A stretch of 64,000 nt of DNA from positions 310,001 to 374,000 of the forward strand of contig NZ_JBEPTK010000004.1 in the NCBI RefSeq assembly GCF_040549485.1, given 5' to 3'. Within the stretch, counting starts at the first letter, position 1; every line of letters starts with the position of its first letter. Shown here in pieces: positions 27,726 through 36,505 of this stretch. This DNA comes from Constrictibacter sp. MBR-5. GTDB lineage: Bacteria; Pseudomonadota; Alphaproteobacteria; JAJUGE01. The notes under the pieces were generated by a model, which was not told the origin of the DNA, did no database searches, and was given only the letters and a program-made list of their open reading frames with translations. A program made the translations under genes and the position numbers.

Positions 27726-27811
27726 CGCCGCTCCCGGATCCACATGCGGGTGCCCCACGCCAAGCATGATGAGATAGTCTCGCCCGTCGGCGGAAAAAAC
27801 GGAAACCACAG

Positions 27812-29290
27812 ATGGCCGGACCACTTCTTCTCGCGATCGACCAGGGTACGACCAGCACGCGGTCGATCGTCTTCGACGCGGACGGACACGCTCTCGCAAC
27901 GGCCCAGGAAGAACTGACGCAGCACTACCCCCACCCGGGCTGGGTCGAACACGATCCGGAGGAGATCTGGCGGACTGTGGAACGCACCGCCCGTGCCGCG
28001 GCCGAAAAGGCTGGCGCCGACAGAATCGTCGCCATCGGCCTGACCAACCAGCGCGAGACCGCCGTGGTCTGGGACCGCGATACGGGCGAGGCCGTCCACC
28101 CCGCCATCGTCTGGCAGGACCGCCGCGGCGCCGACCGCTGCCGCGAACTGGTGGCGGAGGGAATCGAGCCGCTGGTGCAGGCCAGGAGCGGCCTCGTCCT
28201 CGATTCCTATTTCTCAGCGACCAAGGTCGAATGGATCCTGCGCAACGTTCCCGGCGCGGCCGAACGCGCCGGCCGCGGCGACCTCGCGTTCGGAACCGTC
28301 GACAGCTTCCTCCTCTGGCGCCTGACCGGCGGGCGGCACGTCACCGACGAAACCAACGCCGCCCGCACCCTGCTCTACGATATCGAGGTGCACGGTTGGG
28401 ACGAGGACCTGCTGCGCATTTTCGGCATCCCCCGTGCCATGCTTCCTGAAGTGCTCGACAGTGCCGCTGACTTCGGCAGCACAGCCACTGCGCTGCTCGG
28501 CCGTCCGCTGCCGATCTGCGGGGTCGCGGGCGATCAGCAGGCGGCCACCGTCGGGCAGGCCTGTTTCACCCTGGGCAGCATCAAGAGCACCTATGGCACC
28601 GGCTGCTTCCTCGTCCTCAACACGGGCGACAAGCTGATCCGGTCCAGCCATCGCCTGCTGACGACACCCGCGTACCGGCTGGGCGGGCGCACGACCTACG
28701 CGCTCGAAGGCAGCATCTTCAACGCCGGCACGACCGTGAAATGGCTGCGTGACGAGTTGCGCCTGATCCGCGATGCCGCCGAGACGGAGGCGATGGCCGC
28801 CAGCGTGGCCGATACCGGCGGCGTCTATGTCGTCCCGGCGTTCACCGGGCTCGGCGCGCCCCACTGGGACGCCGACGCTCGCGGCGCGATCCTGGGGCTG
28901 ACCCGCGATGCGGGCGCCGCCGCGATCGCGCGCGCCAGCCTGGAGGCGGTGGCCTACCAGACCCGCGACCTGATCGACGCAATGGTCGCCGACGGCGTCT
29001 CACATCCGGCCTTGATCCGCGTCGACGGCGGCATGGCGGGCAACGGATGGCTGCTGCAGTTCCTGGCCGACATGCTGGAGGCGCGGGTCGAGCGCCCGAT
29101 GGTAACCGAGACGACCGCCCTCGGTGCCGCCTGCCTCGCCGGACTGCATGCCGGCGTCTACGGCTCTCTGGACGACATCGCGTCGCGCTGGCGCCGCGAC
29201 CGGGGCTTCGAGCCCGCTATGTCCGCGATTCGGCGCGACGGGCATCTCGCCGGCTGGCACGCGGCGGTCGGCCGGGTCCGGAGCCGCTGA
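27812..29290 (+). CDS. glpK: Glycerol kinase
   Basis: 492-residue FGGY-family kinase that phosphorylates glycerol. The ATP/phosphate motif [15 protein letters not shown] is at residues 8-22; [24 protein letters not shown] and [14 protein letters not shown] are conserved. It shares an 86-base divergent intergenic region with glpD, which together convert glycerol to dihydroxyacetone phosphate. No glpF or GlpR gene is in the window. Confidence 0.96.
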   Translation: MAGPLLLAIDQGTTSTRSIVFDADGHALATAQEELTQHYPHPGWVEHDPEEIWRTVERTARAAAEKAGADRIVAIGLTNQRETAVVWDRDTGEAVHPAIVWQDRRGADRCRELVAEGIEPLVQARSGLVLDSYFSATKVEWILRNVPGAAERAGRGDLAFGTVDSFLLWRLTGGRHVTDETNAARTLLYDIEVHGWDEDLLRIFGIPRAMLPEVLDSAADFGSTATALLGRPLPICGVAGDQQAATVGQACFTLGSIKSTYGTGCFLVLNTGDKLIRSSHRLLTTPAYRLGGRTTYALEGSIFNAGTTVKWLRDELRLIRDAAETEAMAASVADTGGVYVVPAFTGLGAPHWDADARGAILGLTRDAGAAAIARASLEAVAYQTRDLIDAMVADGVSHPALIRVDGGMAGNGWLLQFLADMLEARVERPMVTETTALGAACLAGLHAGVYGSLDDIASRWRRDRGFEPAMSAIRRDGHLAGWHAAVGRVRSR

Positions 29291-29316
29291 CGCCGCCGGA
29301 CCGGCGCGACCGGACG

Positions 29317-30096
29317 CTAGAAGTTGCCGGGGTAGGCTCCGCCGTCGAGCAGGATATTCTGCCCGGTCATGAAGCCGGCATGCACGCTGCAGATGAAGGC
29401 GCAGGTCTTGCCGAACTCCTCGGTCGTGCCGAAGCGCTTCGCCGGGTTCGCCAGCCGCCGCTGCTCGTAGAGTTCGTCGTAGCTCTTGCCGGTCTGCTTG
29501 GACGCGAACTCGAAATTGCCGCGCAGACGGTCCGTCTCGAACGGGCCGGGCAGGATGCCGTTCATCGTCACGTTCCGGTCGACGAACTCGCGGCAGATGG
29601 TCGCCGTGAAACCGGTGAGCGCCAGCCGGGCCGCTGTCGACAGCCCCAGGCCGGCATAGGGGATCTTCACCGTGCCGGAGGTGATGTTGACGATGCGGCC
29701 GAACTTTCGCTCCGCCATGCCGTCGACGACGGCCGTGATCACCTCGACATGGGACAGCAACTGCGCCTCGAGCGCCGCGAGCCAGCGCTCGCGCGTGTCG
29801 GTCCGGAAGTTGCCGGGCGGTGGGCCGCCCGCGTTCGTCACCAGGATGTCCGGATTCGGACAGGCGGCGAGGATCGCCTTGCGCCCCTCGGGGGTGGTGA
29901 CGTCGGCCACGACCGGGGTAACGGTGACGCCCGTCGCCTTGGCGATCTCCTCGGCGGTCGCAATCAGTTCGCTCTCGGTGCGCGCGTTGATGACGAGGTC
30001 GACGCCCTCCTCGGCCAACGCCAGGGCGCAGCCCTTGCCCAACCCCTTGCTGGCCGCCTCGACGATCGCCTTCTTGCCCTTCAGTCCGAGATCCAT
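29317..30096 (-). CDS. SDR-family protein with degenerate active site
   Basis: 259-residue Rossmann-fold short-chain dehydrogenase. The cofactor loop is ASKGLGKG (residues 15-22) and VTNAGG is intact. The catalytic Ser140 is present in NITSGTVK, but the position 13 residues later is Ser153 rather than Tyr, and the Lys position is Arg157 (motif STAAR in place of YxxxK). A nearby Tyr147 is out of register. It is probably not a normal oxidoreductase. It follows hdaA with a 9-base gap in the same direction and is convergent with glpK. Confidence 0.88.
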   Translation of the reverse strand: MDLGLKGKKAIVEAASKGLGKGCALALAEEGVDLVINARTESELIATAEEIAKATGVTVTPVVADVTTPEGRKAILAACPNPDILVTNAGGPPPGNFRTDTRERWLAALEAQLLSHVEVITAVVDGMAERKFGRIVNITSGTVKIPYAGLGLSTAARLALTGFTATICREFVDRNVTMNGILPGPFETDRLRGNFEFASKQTGKSYDELYEQRRLANPAKRFGTTEEFGKTCAFICSVHAGFMTGQNILLDGGAYPGNF

Positions 30097-30105
30097 CCTG
30101 CTCTC

Positions 30106-30789
30106 CTAGTCTTCGTCCGTGATGCCAGCCTGCATGTTCAGCACGGCGCGCGCCAGGGCCACGGTTACCGGCCGCTGCCCCGCCAGCGATGCCGCGTCGA
30201 GTGCTTCCACTGCCCTCTGCGCCGCCGCGAAGGAGCGCTCGATGCGGGCGATCAGATAGTCGAACACGTCCTGGCCGACGCGCACCTGCCTGTCGTCGAA
30301 CAGCTTGGCGATGATCGCGGCCATCAGCAGGTCGTCGGGCGGCAGCACGGCCACCGACGCGGCGGCAAGCAGCCGCGACCGCAGGTCCGGCAGCGCGATG
30401 TTCCAGCGCGCCACCGGCTGCTCGGCCGTCAGCAGCAGGCTCCCGCCCCGCTCGCGCATGATGTTGTAGAGATGCAGCAGCGCCAGTTCGTGCACGCCCA
30501 GGTCGGGCCGCTCGATGACGCAATGGATGCGGCCTCCGAGCATCTGAACCGGGTCGGCGCGGCCGAGCGCCGTCGCCGGAACCAGTGCCGCCGACGACCG
30601 CGCCTGCCAGACCTGCGCCAGGTGGGTCTTGCCGCAGCCCGGCGGTCCGGTCAGGACCAGCGCCGGCCCCGGCCAGTTCGGCCAGCGGTCGATCCACGCC
30701 ACGGCCGCGGCGTTGCTGTCGGCGACCAGGAAGTCCTCGGCCGACATCGCGATACGATGCCCGAGGTGAAGTGTCAGTTGCGGGCTCAT
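30106..30789 (-). CDS. hdaA: DnaA regulatory inactivator HdaA
   Basis: 227-residue DnaA-like ATPase without the DNA-binding domain IV. The P-loop is GPPGCGKTHLAQVW near residue 45, and the N-terminal region LTLHLGHR resembles the clamp-binding QLxL(F)-type peptide. It promotes hydrolysis of DnaA-ATP with the sliding clamp after initiation. The ATG at 30789 overlaps the AI-2E permease stop by ATGA. Last member of the coupled operon starting with the DUF2066 gene. Confidence 0.9.
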   Translation of the reverse strand: MSPQLTLHLGHRIAMSAEDFLVADSNAAAVAWIDRWPNWPGPALVLTGPPGCGKTHLAQVWQARSSAALVPATALGRADPVQMLGGRIHCVIERPDLGVHELALLHLYNIMRERGGSLLLTAEQPVARWNIALPDLRSRLLAAASVAVLPPDDLLMAAIIAKLFDDRQVRVGQDVFDYLIARIERSFAAAQRAVEALDAASLAGQRPVTVALARAVLNMQAGITDED

Positions 30790-31910
30790 TCTCCGTCTTC
30801 CCGCGCTGCGCGGAGCGGCATCGGATCGTTCGGATCGGCGCCGGGCGTGTCGCCGTAGAGCGGGCTGTGCAGATAACGGTCGATCGCGAAGCGCACCATG
30901 ACCCCGATCACCGCCGCGACCGGCAGGGCGATCAGCATGCCCAGGAAGCCGAGGAGCGACGCGCCGGCGAACAGCGCGAAGATTACCCAGACCGGGTGAA
31001 GCCCGACACGGTCGCCGACTAGGATCGGGGTCAGGACATTCCCCTCGATCGCCTGCCCCGCGACGAAGATCGCGCCGACGATTCCGATGTGGAGCCACGA
31101 ATCGAACTGGATCAGCGCCAGCCCCAGGCTGGCGACGAGCCCGAAGAGGCTTCCCACATACGGAATGAACGAGATCAGGCCCGAAATGAGCCCCACGGTG
31201 AAGCCGAAGTCCAGCCCCGCCAGCGTCAGGCCGATGGCGTAGAACAGGCCGAGCAGAATGCACACGGTCGCCTGCCCGCGCAGGAACCCGGCGAGAGTGT
31301 TGTCGACCCTGCGAGCCTGCTCCCGGACGGTGTCCGCATGCTGGCGCGGCAGCAGCCGGTCGATCGCGCCGACGAACGTGTCCCAGTCGCGCAGCATGTA
31401 GAAAGCCACGACAGGGGTGACGAACAGCAGCGCCATCAAGTTGAAGAAGGCGAGGCTGCCGCCGACGAGACTCTGGAGCATCCCGGCGAGCCAGCCGAGG
31501 GCCGTGCCGGCATAGGCCGTGACGCCCTCGCGCAGCTTCGCCATGTCGTCTGGCGAGAGGCTCGCCTCGACCATATGGGCGAGATTGGCAACCCCCTGCT
31601 GAATGCGGGCCGCGTAGTCTGGCAGCTTGGCGACCAGTTCCGCGACCTGGGCCTGCAGCAGCGGCAGCAGCAGCAGCAGCATTCCCACCATGACCAGCAG
31701 GAAGGCGATCAGGAGGGTGATCGCGGCAACCGCCCTCGGAACCCCCCACTTCTCCAGCCTGTCGGCCAGCGGATCGAGGAAGTAGCCGAGCGCCAGTCCC
31801 GCGACGAACGGCAGCAGGATGCTCTGGAAGACGACCAGAAAGATGATGAGCGCCGCAGCCACGCCGAGCCAGATCTTCACCTGGGTACCGGCGCTGATGT
31901 CGCGCTTCAT
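30786..31910 (-). CDS. AI-2E family transporter, PerM-like
   Basis: 374-residue membrane protein of PF01594 with about eight helices; two N-terminal helices (13-55), a Leu-rich third helix, a periplasmic domain with amphipathic segments, and a C-terminal bundle with FIPYVGSLFGL and GNVLTPILVGDRVGLHPVWVIFAL. Members export quorum signals or act as Na+/H+ antiporters; the substrate here is unknown. The ATG at 31910 overlaps the upstream stop by one base. Co-occurrence upstream of hdaA is common in alphaproteobacteria. Confidence 0.9.
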   Translation of the reverse strand: MKRDISAGTQVKIWLGVAAALIIFLVVFQSILLPFVAGLALGYFLDPLADRLEKWGVPRAVAAITLLIAFLLVMVGMLLLLLPLLQAQVAELVAKLPDYAARIQQGVANLAHMVEASLSPDDMAKLREGVTAYAGTALGWLAGMLQSLVGGSLAFFNLMALLFVTPVVAFYMLRDWDTFVGAIDRLLPRQHADTVREQARRVDNTLAGFLRGQATVCILLGLFYAIGLTLAGLDFGFTVGLISGLISFIPYVGSLFGLVASLGLALIQFDSWLHIGIVGAIFVAGQAIEGNVLTPILVGDRVGLHPVWVIFALFAGASLLGFLGMLIALPVAAVIGVMVRFAIDRYLHSPLYGDTPGADPNDPMPLRAAREDGE

Positions 31911-32458
31911 CACTGCTCGTCCTCGATGGCAGTGGCACCGCGTGTCCAGCGCCACAGATAGGCGGCACCCGAGGCGAACGTCGTGGCCGCCACGATCCAG
32001 CACATCACCAACGTGACCTCGCGGTCGGGTATGCCGTGGCCGACCATGGCGAGCAGCTGCGCCGCCAGCAGGATCTGCATGAAAGTGTTCAGCTTGCTGA
32101 TCCACAGGGGCGCGACATGCGGCCGGCTGTCGGACAGCGCATAAGTCAGGAGCACGCCGCCCACGATCAGCATGTCGCGCGACACTACCAGAATGACGAG
32201 CCAGGACGGTAGGTAGCCTTGGAAACCCAGCGCCAGGTAGACGCTGACCAGCATGACCTTGTCGGCGATCGGGTCGAGAAAGACGCCGAGCGTGGAGCGC
32301 AGGTCGAAACGCTTGGCGATCCAGCCGTCGATCGCATCGGACACGCCGGCCAGCACGAAGAGCCAGAATGCCCACGCCATGTAGCCGGAGACGATGAGCC
32401 AGACCAGGAGCGGTACGCTCAGCAGCCTGCTCAGGCTGATCAGATTGGGGAGGTTCAA
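31910..32458 (-). CDS. CDP-alcohol phosphatidyltransferase family protein
   Basis: 182-residue membrane enzyme. The family signature is SDAIDGWIAKRFDLRSTLG followed by VFLDPIADK, i.e. D-x2-D-G-x2-A-x8-G-x3-D-x3-D, near residues 40-68. It transfers phosphatidyl from CDP-diacylglycerol to an alcohol; PgsA-like (phosphatidylglycerophosphate) or cardiolipin synthase-like roles both fit. The start codon is TTG, forming a TTGA overlap with the DUF2066 stop, so translation is coupled. Confidence 0.88.
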   Translation of the reverse strand: MNLPNLISLSRLLSVPLLVWLIVSGYMAWAFWLFVLAGVSDAIDGWIAKRFDLRSTLGVFLDPIADKVMLVSVYLALGFQGYLPSWLVILVVSRDMLIVGGVLLTYALSDSRPHVAPLWISKLNTFMQILLAAQLLAMVGHGIPDREVTLVMCWIVAATTFASGAAYLWRWTRGATAIEDEQ

Positions 32459-33690
32459 CGACCGGGCGGAAGCCGGGGCGATTGATTCACTGGCAGACTC
32501 GCCGCCGCCCCGCTCGGGCTGACGAGCCAGCCTTCCGCCGCAGTCGACACGGCGAAGCCGGCATCGCTGATGGCCGTGCGCAGCAGGTCCGTGTCGCCGG
32601 CATAGTGGACGCGAAGCACGGCTTGGCTGCGCGACAGCGACACCAGCTGGTCGCGCGTCACCATGGGCAGTCCGCCGATGGTGGAGCGCACCCTGGAGAG
32701 ATCGGCCGGTCCCGCGAGCGCCGCGGTCACGAGGATGTCCCGCTCCGGGCCGGAGGGCCGGAAGGGCTTATCGCCCGGCGAGCTCGCCGCCGGCGCCGTG
32801 CCCGGCCGCCATTCCTCGCCGATCTTGGCGACCGTGGCCGCCACCGCCTTCTTCGCGAGATCGTCGACGAAGTCGTTCGGGTCACCCGGTACCCGCACGC
32901 TCAGCCGTCGTCCGTCGAGCTGCGGCCCGTAGCCGGCTGCAGTCACGTCGAACGAGGGCTGACCCGCGGCAAAATCGACCTGATATCGTCCGAGGACGAC
33001 GATCAGATTCTCTGCCCCACGGTCGCGGGCGATCCGCATCAGCGCCGTCCGGTCGCCGGCGAGCGCCTGGTCCGCCGTCAGGTTCCGGTCGTCCCCGCTG
33101 CCCGGCGGGAGAGACGCCTGGCCGGTCAGGATGTTGGGCTCGGACCGGCTCCAGGCTTGATACCAAGGATTCGACGTCTCCCACAGGATGCGCGAGCCGG
33201 ACCATTCATAGACGGGGAGGACAAGGATGCGCGTCCCCACGGGCATCGACTCTCCCGACGTCCCGCCAGGACCGCTCGACTGGGCACCATAGCCGCCGGC
33301 GCCGACATAGGCCGGATCGGACTGGCGCCCCAGGGCCGCGTTCACGCGGCGCGGATCGAACTGCACGGTCACCTGAGCGGCATAGCGGACCGAGGTGACG
33401 CGTTCGTTGGCGATCTCGATCGACTGCGACAGGTCGGCGGGGTTGATGCCGCGCGGACGCGTGGCCCCCATCCGCTCGACCAACAGGTCGAACGCCTTGC
33501 TGTACGCCTCGTCGAGCGCCTTCTCGCGTGCCTCGACCGCATTGGCCGCCGTCACCTCGACCGGGACACGCTCGACGAGATACGGATCCTCCGCGGAGGC
33601 GGTGTTCGTGGCCAGGATGCACATGGCGATCAGGGCGATGGCGCCCCGGATAGCCTGCGCGAGGCCGCCTCTGCGGCCTGCCTCGGTCAT
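32455..33690 (-). CDS. DUF2066 domain-containing exported protein
   Basis: 411 residues with a Sec signal peptide (hydrophobic 13-30, cleavage near ASA-ED). The early region [20 protein letters not shown] and [17 protein letters not shown] is the DUF2066 signature; a Gly/Ser-rich linker near 130 separates it from [16 protein letters not shown]. Function unknown; presumed periplasmic. First gene of the operon leading to hdaA. Its start at 33690 faces purM across 86 bases. Confidence 0.88.
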   Translation of the reverse strand: MTEAGRRGGLAQAIRGAIALIAMCILATNTASAEDPYLVERVPVEVTAANAVEAREKALDEAYSKAFDLLVERMGATRPRGINPADLSQSIEIANERVTSVRYAAQVTVQFDPRRVNAALGRQSDPAYVGAGGYGAQSSGPGGTSGESMPVGTRILVLPVYEWSGSRILWETSNPWYQAWSRSEPNILTGQASLPPGSGDDRNLTADQALAGDRTALMRIARDRGAENLIVVLGRYQVDFAAGQPSFDVTAAGYGPQLDGRRLSVRVPGDPNDFVDDLAKKAVAATVAKIGEEWRPGTAPAASSPGDKPFRPSGPERDILVTAALAGPADLSRVRSTIGGLPMVTRDQLVSLSRSQAVLRVHYAGDTDLLRTAISDAGFAVSTAAEGWLVSPSGAAASLPVNQSPRLPPGR

Positions 33691-33776
33691 TGCAATGCGC
33701 CTCGGATTCGGTATGTTCCGCCGGCCGTCGCCGGAAACTGCACTCTACATACGATAGTCGGTCGGGGGAGGAAAGC

Positions 33777-34844
33777 ATCACACTCCGGACCTACAGAGCA
33801 GCGGGCGTCGACATCGACGCGGGCAACGCCTTGGTCGAGCGCATCAAGCCGCTCGCCGCCGCCACCGCCCGCCCCGGCGCCAACGCCGCCCTGGGCGGCT
33901 TCGGCGCTTTCTTCGACCTCAAGGCCGCCGGCTTCAAAGACCCCGTACTGGTGTCCACCACCGACGGCGTCGGCACGAAACTGCGCCTCGCCTTCGCTAC
34001 CGGCAAACACGACACGGTCGGCATCGACCTCGTGGCGATGTGCGTCAACGACCTGGTGGTCCAAGGGGCGGAGCCGCTGCTCTTCCTCGACTATTTCGCC
34101 TGCGGCAAGCTGGACGTGGACGTGGCCGCCGACGTGGTGAAGGGCATAGCGGAAGGCTGCCGCATTGCCGGATGCGCCCTGGTCGGCGGCGAGACCGCTG
34201 AAATGCCGGGGATGTACACCGACGGCGAATACGACTTGGCCGGTTTTGCCGTCGGCGCCGTGGAGCGCGAGCGCGCGCTGACGGGCACCGCGGCACAAGC
34301 CGGCGACGTCGTTCTGGGACTGGCTTCCAGCGGCGTCCATTCGAACGGCTTCTCCCTGGTGCGTCGGGTGGTTTCCGATCTGGGGCTGGACTATTCGGCC
34401 CCGGCTCCCTTCGCGAACGACCGCTCCCTCGGCGAGGTCCTTCTGACGCCGACGAAAATCTACGTCGCCGCGGCTCGCGCCGCATTCGCGGCCGGTGGCG
34501 TGCGCGCCTTCGCGCATATCACCGGCGGCGGGCTCGTCGAGAATCTGCCGCGTGTCCTGCCCAAGGGCCTTGTCGGCGAACTCGATGCCGGCAGTTGGGA
34601 TCTCCCGCCGGTGTTCCGTTGGCTGATGCAGTCGGGCGAGGTGGCGCCGGAGGAGATGGCGCGCGCCTTCAACTGCGGGCTTGGCATGCTCGCCGTCGTG
34701 GCACCAGATCGGGTCGACGACGTCATCGCCGCCTTCGCGCAGGCCGGCGAAACGGCGCATCGCGTCGGCCGTGTCGGCGCGGGTGCCGGCGACGCCGCAC
34801 CGGTCGTCCGGATCGAGGGGCTGGACCGTTGGCGCGACGGCTGA
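33777..34844 (+). CDS. purM: Phosphoribosylformylglycinamidine cyclo-ligase
   Basis: 355-residue AIR synthase of purine biosynthesis. Typical segments are [44 protein letters not shown] and [11 protein letters not shown]. The expected start, matching M-T-L-R-T-Y-R in homologues, is the codon ATC at 33777, preceded by GGAGG at 5 bases spacing. No ATG or GTG is in frame; the only standard alternative is TTG at 33690, without a ribosome binding site. It overlaps purN by 16 bases. Confidence 0.93.
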   Translation: MTLRTYRAAGVDIDAGNALVERIKPLAAATARPGANAALGGFGAFFDLKAAGFKDPVLVSTTDGVGTKLRLAFATGKHDTVGIDLVAMCVNDLVVQGAEPLLFLDYFACGKLDVDVAADVVKGIAEGCRIAGCALVGGETAEMPGMYTDGEYDLAGFAVGAVERERALTGTAAQAGDVVLGLASSGVHSNGFSLVRRVVSDLGLDYSAPAPFANDRSLGEVLLTPTKIYVAAARAAFAAGGVRAFAHITGGGLVENLPRVLPKGLVGELDAGSWDLPPVFRWLMQSGEVAPEEMARAFNCGLGMLAVVAPDRVDDVIAAFAQAGETAHRVGRVGAGAGDAAPVVRIEGLDRWRDG

Positions 34845-35479
34845 AGCTCGGCGTTCTGATCTCGGGGCGCGGCTCCAACCTCCAGGCATTGATCGACGCC
34901 GCTGCGGCGGGTGACTGGCCGGCGGAGATCGCGCTGGTCGTCTCGAACAAAGCCGACGCCGCCGGTCTCGCGCGTGCCGAGGCGGCGGGCATCCCGACCT
35001 GCGTCCTCAGTCACCGCGGCCACCCCGACCGCGCGTCGTTCGACGCGACGATGACGGCGGCGCTCGTCGCGGCCGGCGTCGATCTGGTCTGCCTCGCCGG
35101 CTTCATGCGCCTGCTGAGCCCCGAGTTCGTCGAGGCTTGGCACGACCGGCTCATCAACATCCACCCCTCGCTGCTGCCGTCCTTCCGGGGCCTGCATGCA
35201 CATGAACAGGCGTTGGAAGCGGGCGTGCGCTTCACCGGCTGCACGGTGCACTTCGTCCGTGCCGAGATGGACGATGGCCCGATCATCGTGCAGGCGGCGG
35301 TCCCGGTCCTTCAGGACGACACGGCCGAGACGCTCGCCGCGCGCGTGCTCCAGGCTGAGCACCGCTGTTATCCGCAGGCGGTTCGCTGGATCGCCGAGGG
35401 ACGCGTAAGGATCAGCGGCGCAAGGGCTCTGGTGGCCGATGCGCCGGCCAATGAGGACTTTCTGGTCAGCCCAGGCTGA
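34829..35479 (+). CDS. purN: Phosphoribosylglycinamide formyltransferase
   Basis: 216-residue folate-dependent GAR transformylase. Conserved parts are [19 protein letters not shown] (residues 6-24, phosphate loop), GFMRLLS, and [21 protein letters not shown] with the catalytic Asn-His pair and the Asp in MDDGPII. The TTG at 34829 lies within the end of purM and has GAGGGG 9 bases upstream, so the two purine genes are translationally coupled. Confidence 0.94.
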   Translation: MARRLKLGVLISGRGSNLQALIDAAAAGDWPAEIALVVSNKADAAGLARAEAAGIPTCVLSHRGHPDRASFDATMTAALVAAGVDLVCLAGFMRLLSPEFVEAWHDRLINIHPSLLPSFRGLHAHEQALEAGVRFTGCTVHFVRAEMDDGPIIVQAAVPVLQDDTAETLAARVLQAEHRCYPQAVRWIAEGRVRISGARALVADAPANEDFLVSPG

Positions 35480-35491
35480 CGGAGCCGCCGG

Positions 35492-36064
35492 TTAGGGGCG
35501 GATCTCGATGGGCGTCCCCATGTCGACAAAGGCCCAGATCTCGTCCATCTCGCGGTTGGTCACCGCGATGCAGCCGTTTGTCCAGTCCCAGAGCCGGTGA
35601 TCCGGCCCCAGGTCACGGATTTCCGGCGCCAGCCCGTGGATCATGATCAGTCCACCCGGATCGACCCCGCGACCACGCGCCAAGGCGCGGTCGTCCGCGT
35701 TCGGGTAGGAGACGTGGATCGACTTGTAGAAGCGGCTGCCCGGGTTCCGGCGGTCGAGGACATACTGCCCCTCCGGGGTCCTGTTGTCGCCCTGACGCTC
35801 CTTGTGGCCGGTCGGCTGCGCGCCGAGAGCCACCTTGTACGTCCGGAACGGCTCGCCGTCGTGGATGAGATGCAACTCGCGCTTCGACTTGACCACGAGC
35901 ACGCTCTCCGCCTTGCGCGGCGTCGCCTTCGGCGGCGACGGCGGCACGAGCACCGGCGCGGCCACGGGAGCGGGCGGCGGCGATAGGGGCGCCGGCCCGG
36001 GGTCGATGGCCGGCGCGCACCCCGCGGCGATCAGGACGAGGCCGAGAAGGAGCGTCCTGATCAC
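35492..36064 (-). CDS. L,D-transpeptidase family lipoprotein
   Basis: 190 residues. A lipoprotein signal ends in the lipobox LIAAGC (Cys16), followed by a long Pro/Ala linker. The YkuD domain starts near ESVLVVKSKREL and ends with the active-site region IMIHGL ... WTNGCIAVTN, giving His and the nucleophilic Cys. It would form 3-3 crosslinks or attach proteins to peptidoglycan. The start codon is GTG at 36064. It neighbours an Lpp-like alanine-zipper lipoprotein, which fits a role in anchoring the outer membrane; this is inference. Confidence 0.9.
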   Translation of the reverse strand: MIRTLLLGLVLIAAGCAPAIDPGPAPLSPPPAPVAAPVLVPPSPPKATPRKAESVLVVKSKRELHLIHDGEPFRTYKVALGAQPTGHKERQGDNRTPEGQYVLDRRNPGSRFYKSIHVSYPNADDRALARGRGVDPGGLIMIHGLAPEIRDLGPDHRLWDWTNGCIAVTNREMDEIWAFVDMGTPIEIRP

Positions 36065-36076
36065 GCGCGGCCCGAA

Positions 36077-36382
36077 CTACTTGCGGAGCGAACGCGAGAA
36101 CATGCGGTTGGCGCGCTCGTTGGCCTCGTCCGCCCGCGCCGCGGCCTGGGCGGCCGCCTGGGCCGACTGCTCCGCGGATTGCGCGGCACGCTGTGCGATG
36201 GCCCGCGCCTCGGACGCCTCACGCCGTGCGGCGGCGGCTTCGGCCTGGGCCGACTGCGCGGCGGCGCGGGTGTCGGACACCATCTTCTTGTCCTCGTCCC
36301 CCAGGCCGGCACAACCGGCGAGGAGTGCGATCGCGGCCATTGGCCCCATGACTCGCGTAACAATTCGGCGATTGGCGATCAT
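36077..36382 (-). CDS. Alanine-zipper lipoprotein, Lpp/OprI-like
   Basis: About 101 residues. The N-terminal signal ends in the lipobox ALLAGC; the rest is an Ala-rich coiled coil (AAAQSAQAEAAAARREA and onward) with regular Ala spacing, ending in a basic tail with a final Lys, RSLRK. This matches murein lipoprotein-like proteins, whose terminal Lys can be linked to peptidoglycan by an L,D-transpeptidase, encoded 12 bases downstream. The start could also be TTG at 36403. Confidence 0.78.
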   Translation of the reverse strand: MIANRRIVTRVMGPMAAIALLAGCAGLGDEDKKMVSDTRAAAQSAQAEAAAARREASEARAIAQRAAQSAEQSAQAAAQAAARADEANERANRMFSRSLRK

Positions 36383-36505
36383 CAGATTCGATCCGTCCTT
36401 CAAGTTGTGTCGCTCCGCGCGACGACTTCGGCGCGCCGGAGTGTGCCGATGGCCCGTGACCGGCGCAAGGCTCTTGCCGGGTCGCCCCGACGACGTCCGA
36501 CGGAC

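Noticed and set aside
29291-29310. Short palindrome CGCCGG-A-CCGGCG after glpK
   Set aside because: Six bases each side in very GC-rich DNA with no T-run; too weak to call a terminator.
31640-31690. CAG-type trinucleotide repeat
   Set aside because: It encodes a Leu-rich membrane helix in the AI-2E permease and reflects codon use, not a DNA repeat of its own.
35484-35501. CCGCC/GGCGG hairpin between purN and the L,D-transpeptidase gene
   Set aside because: A 5-bp stem within the end of the transpeptidase gene; expected by chance at this GC content.
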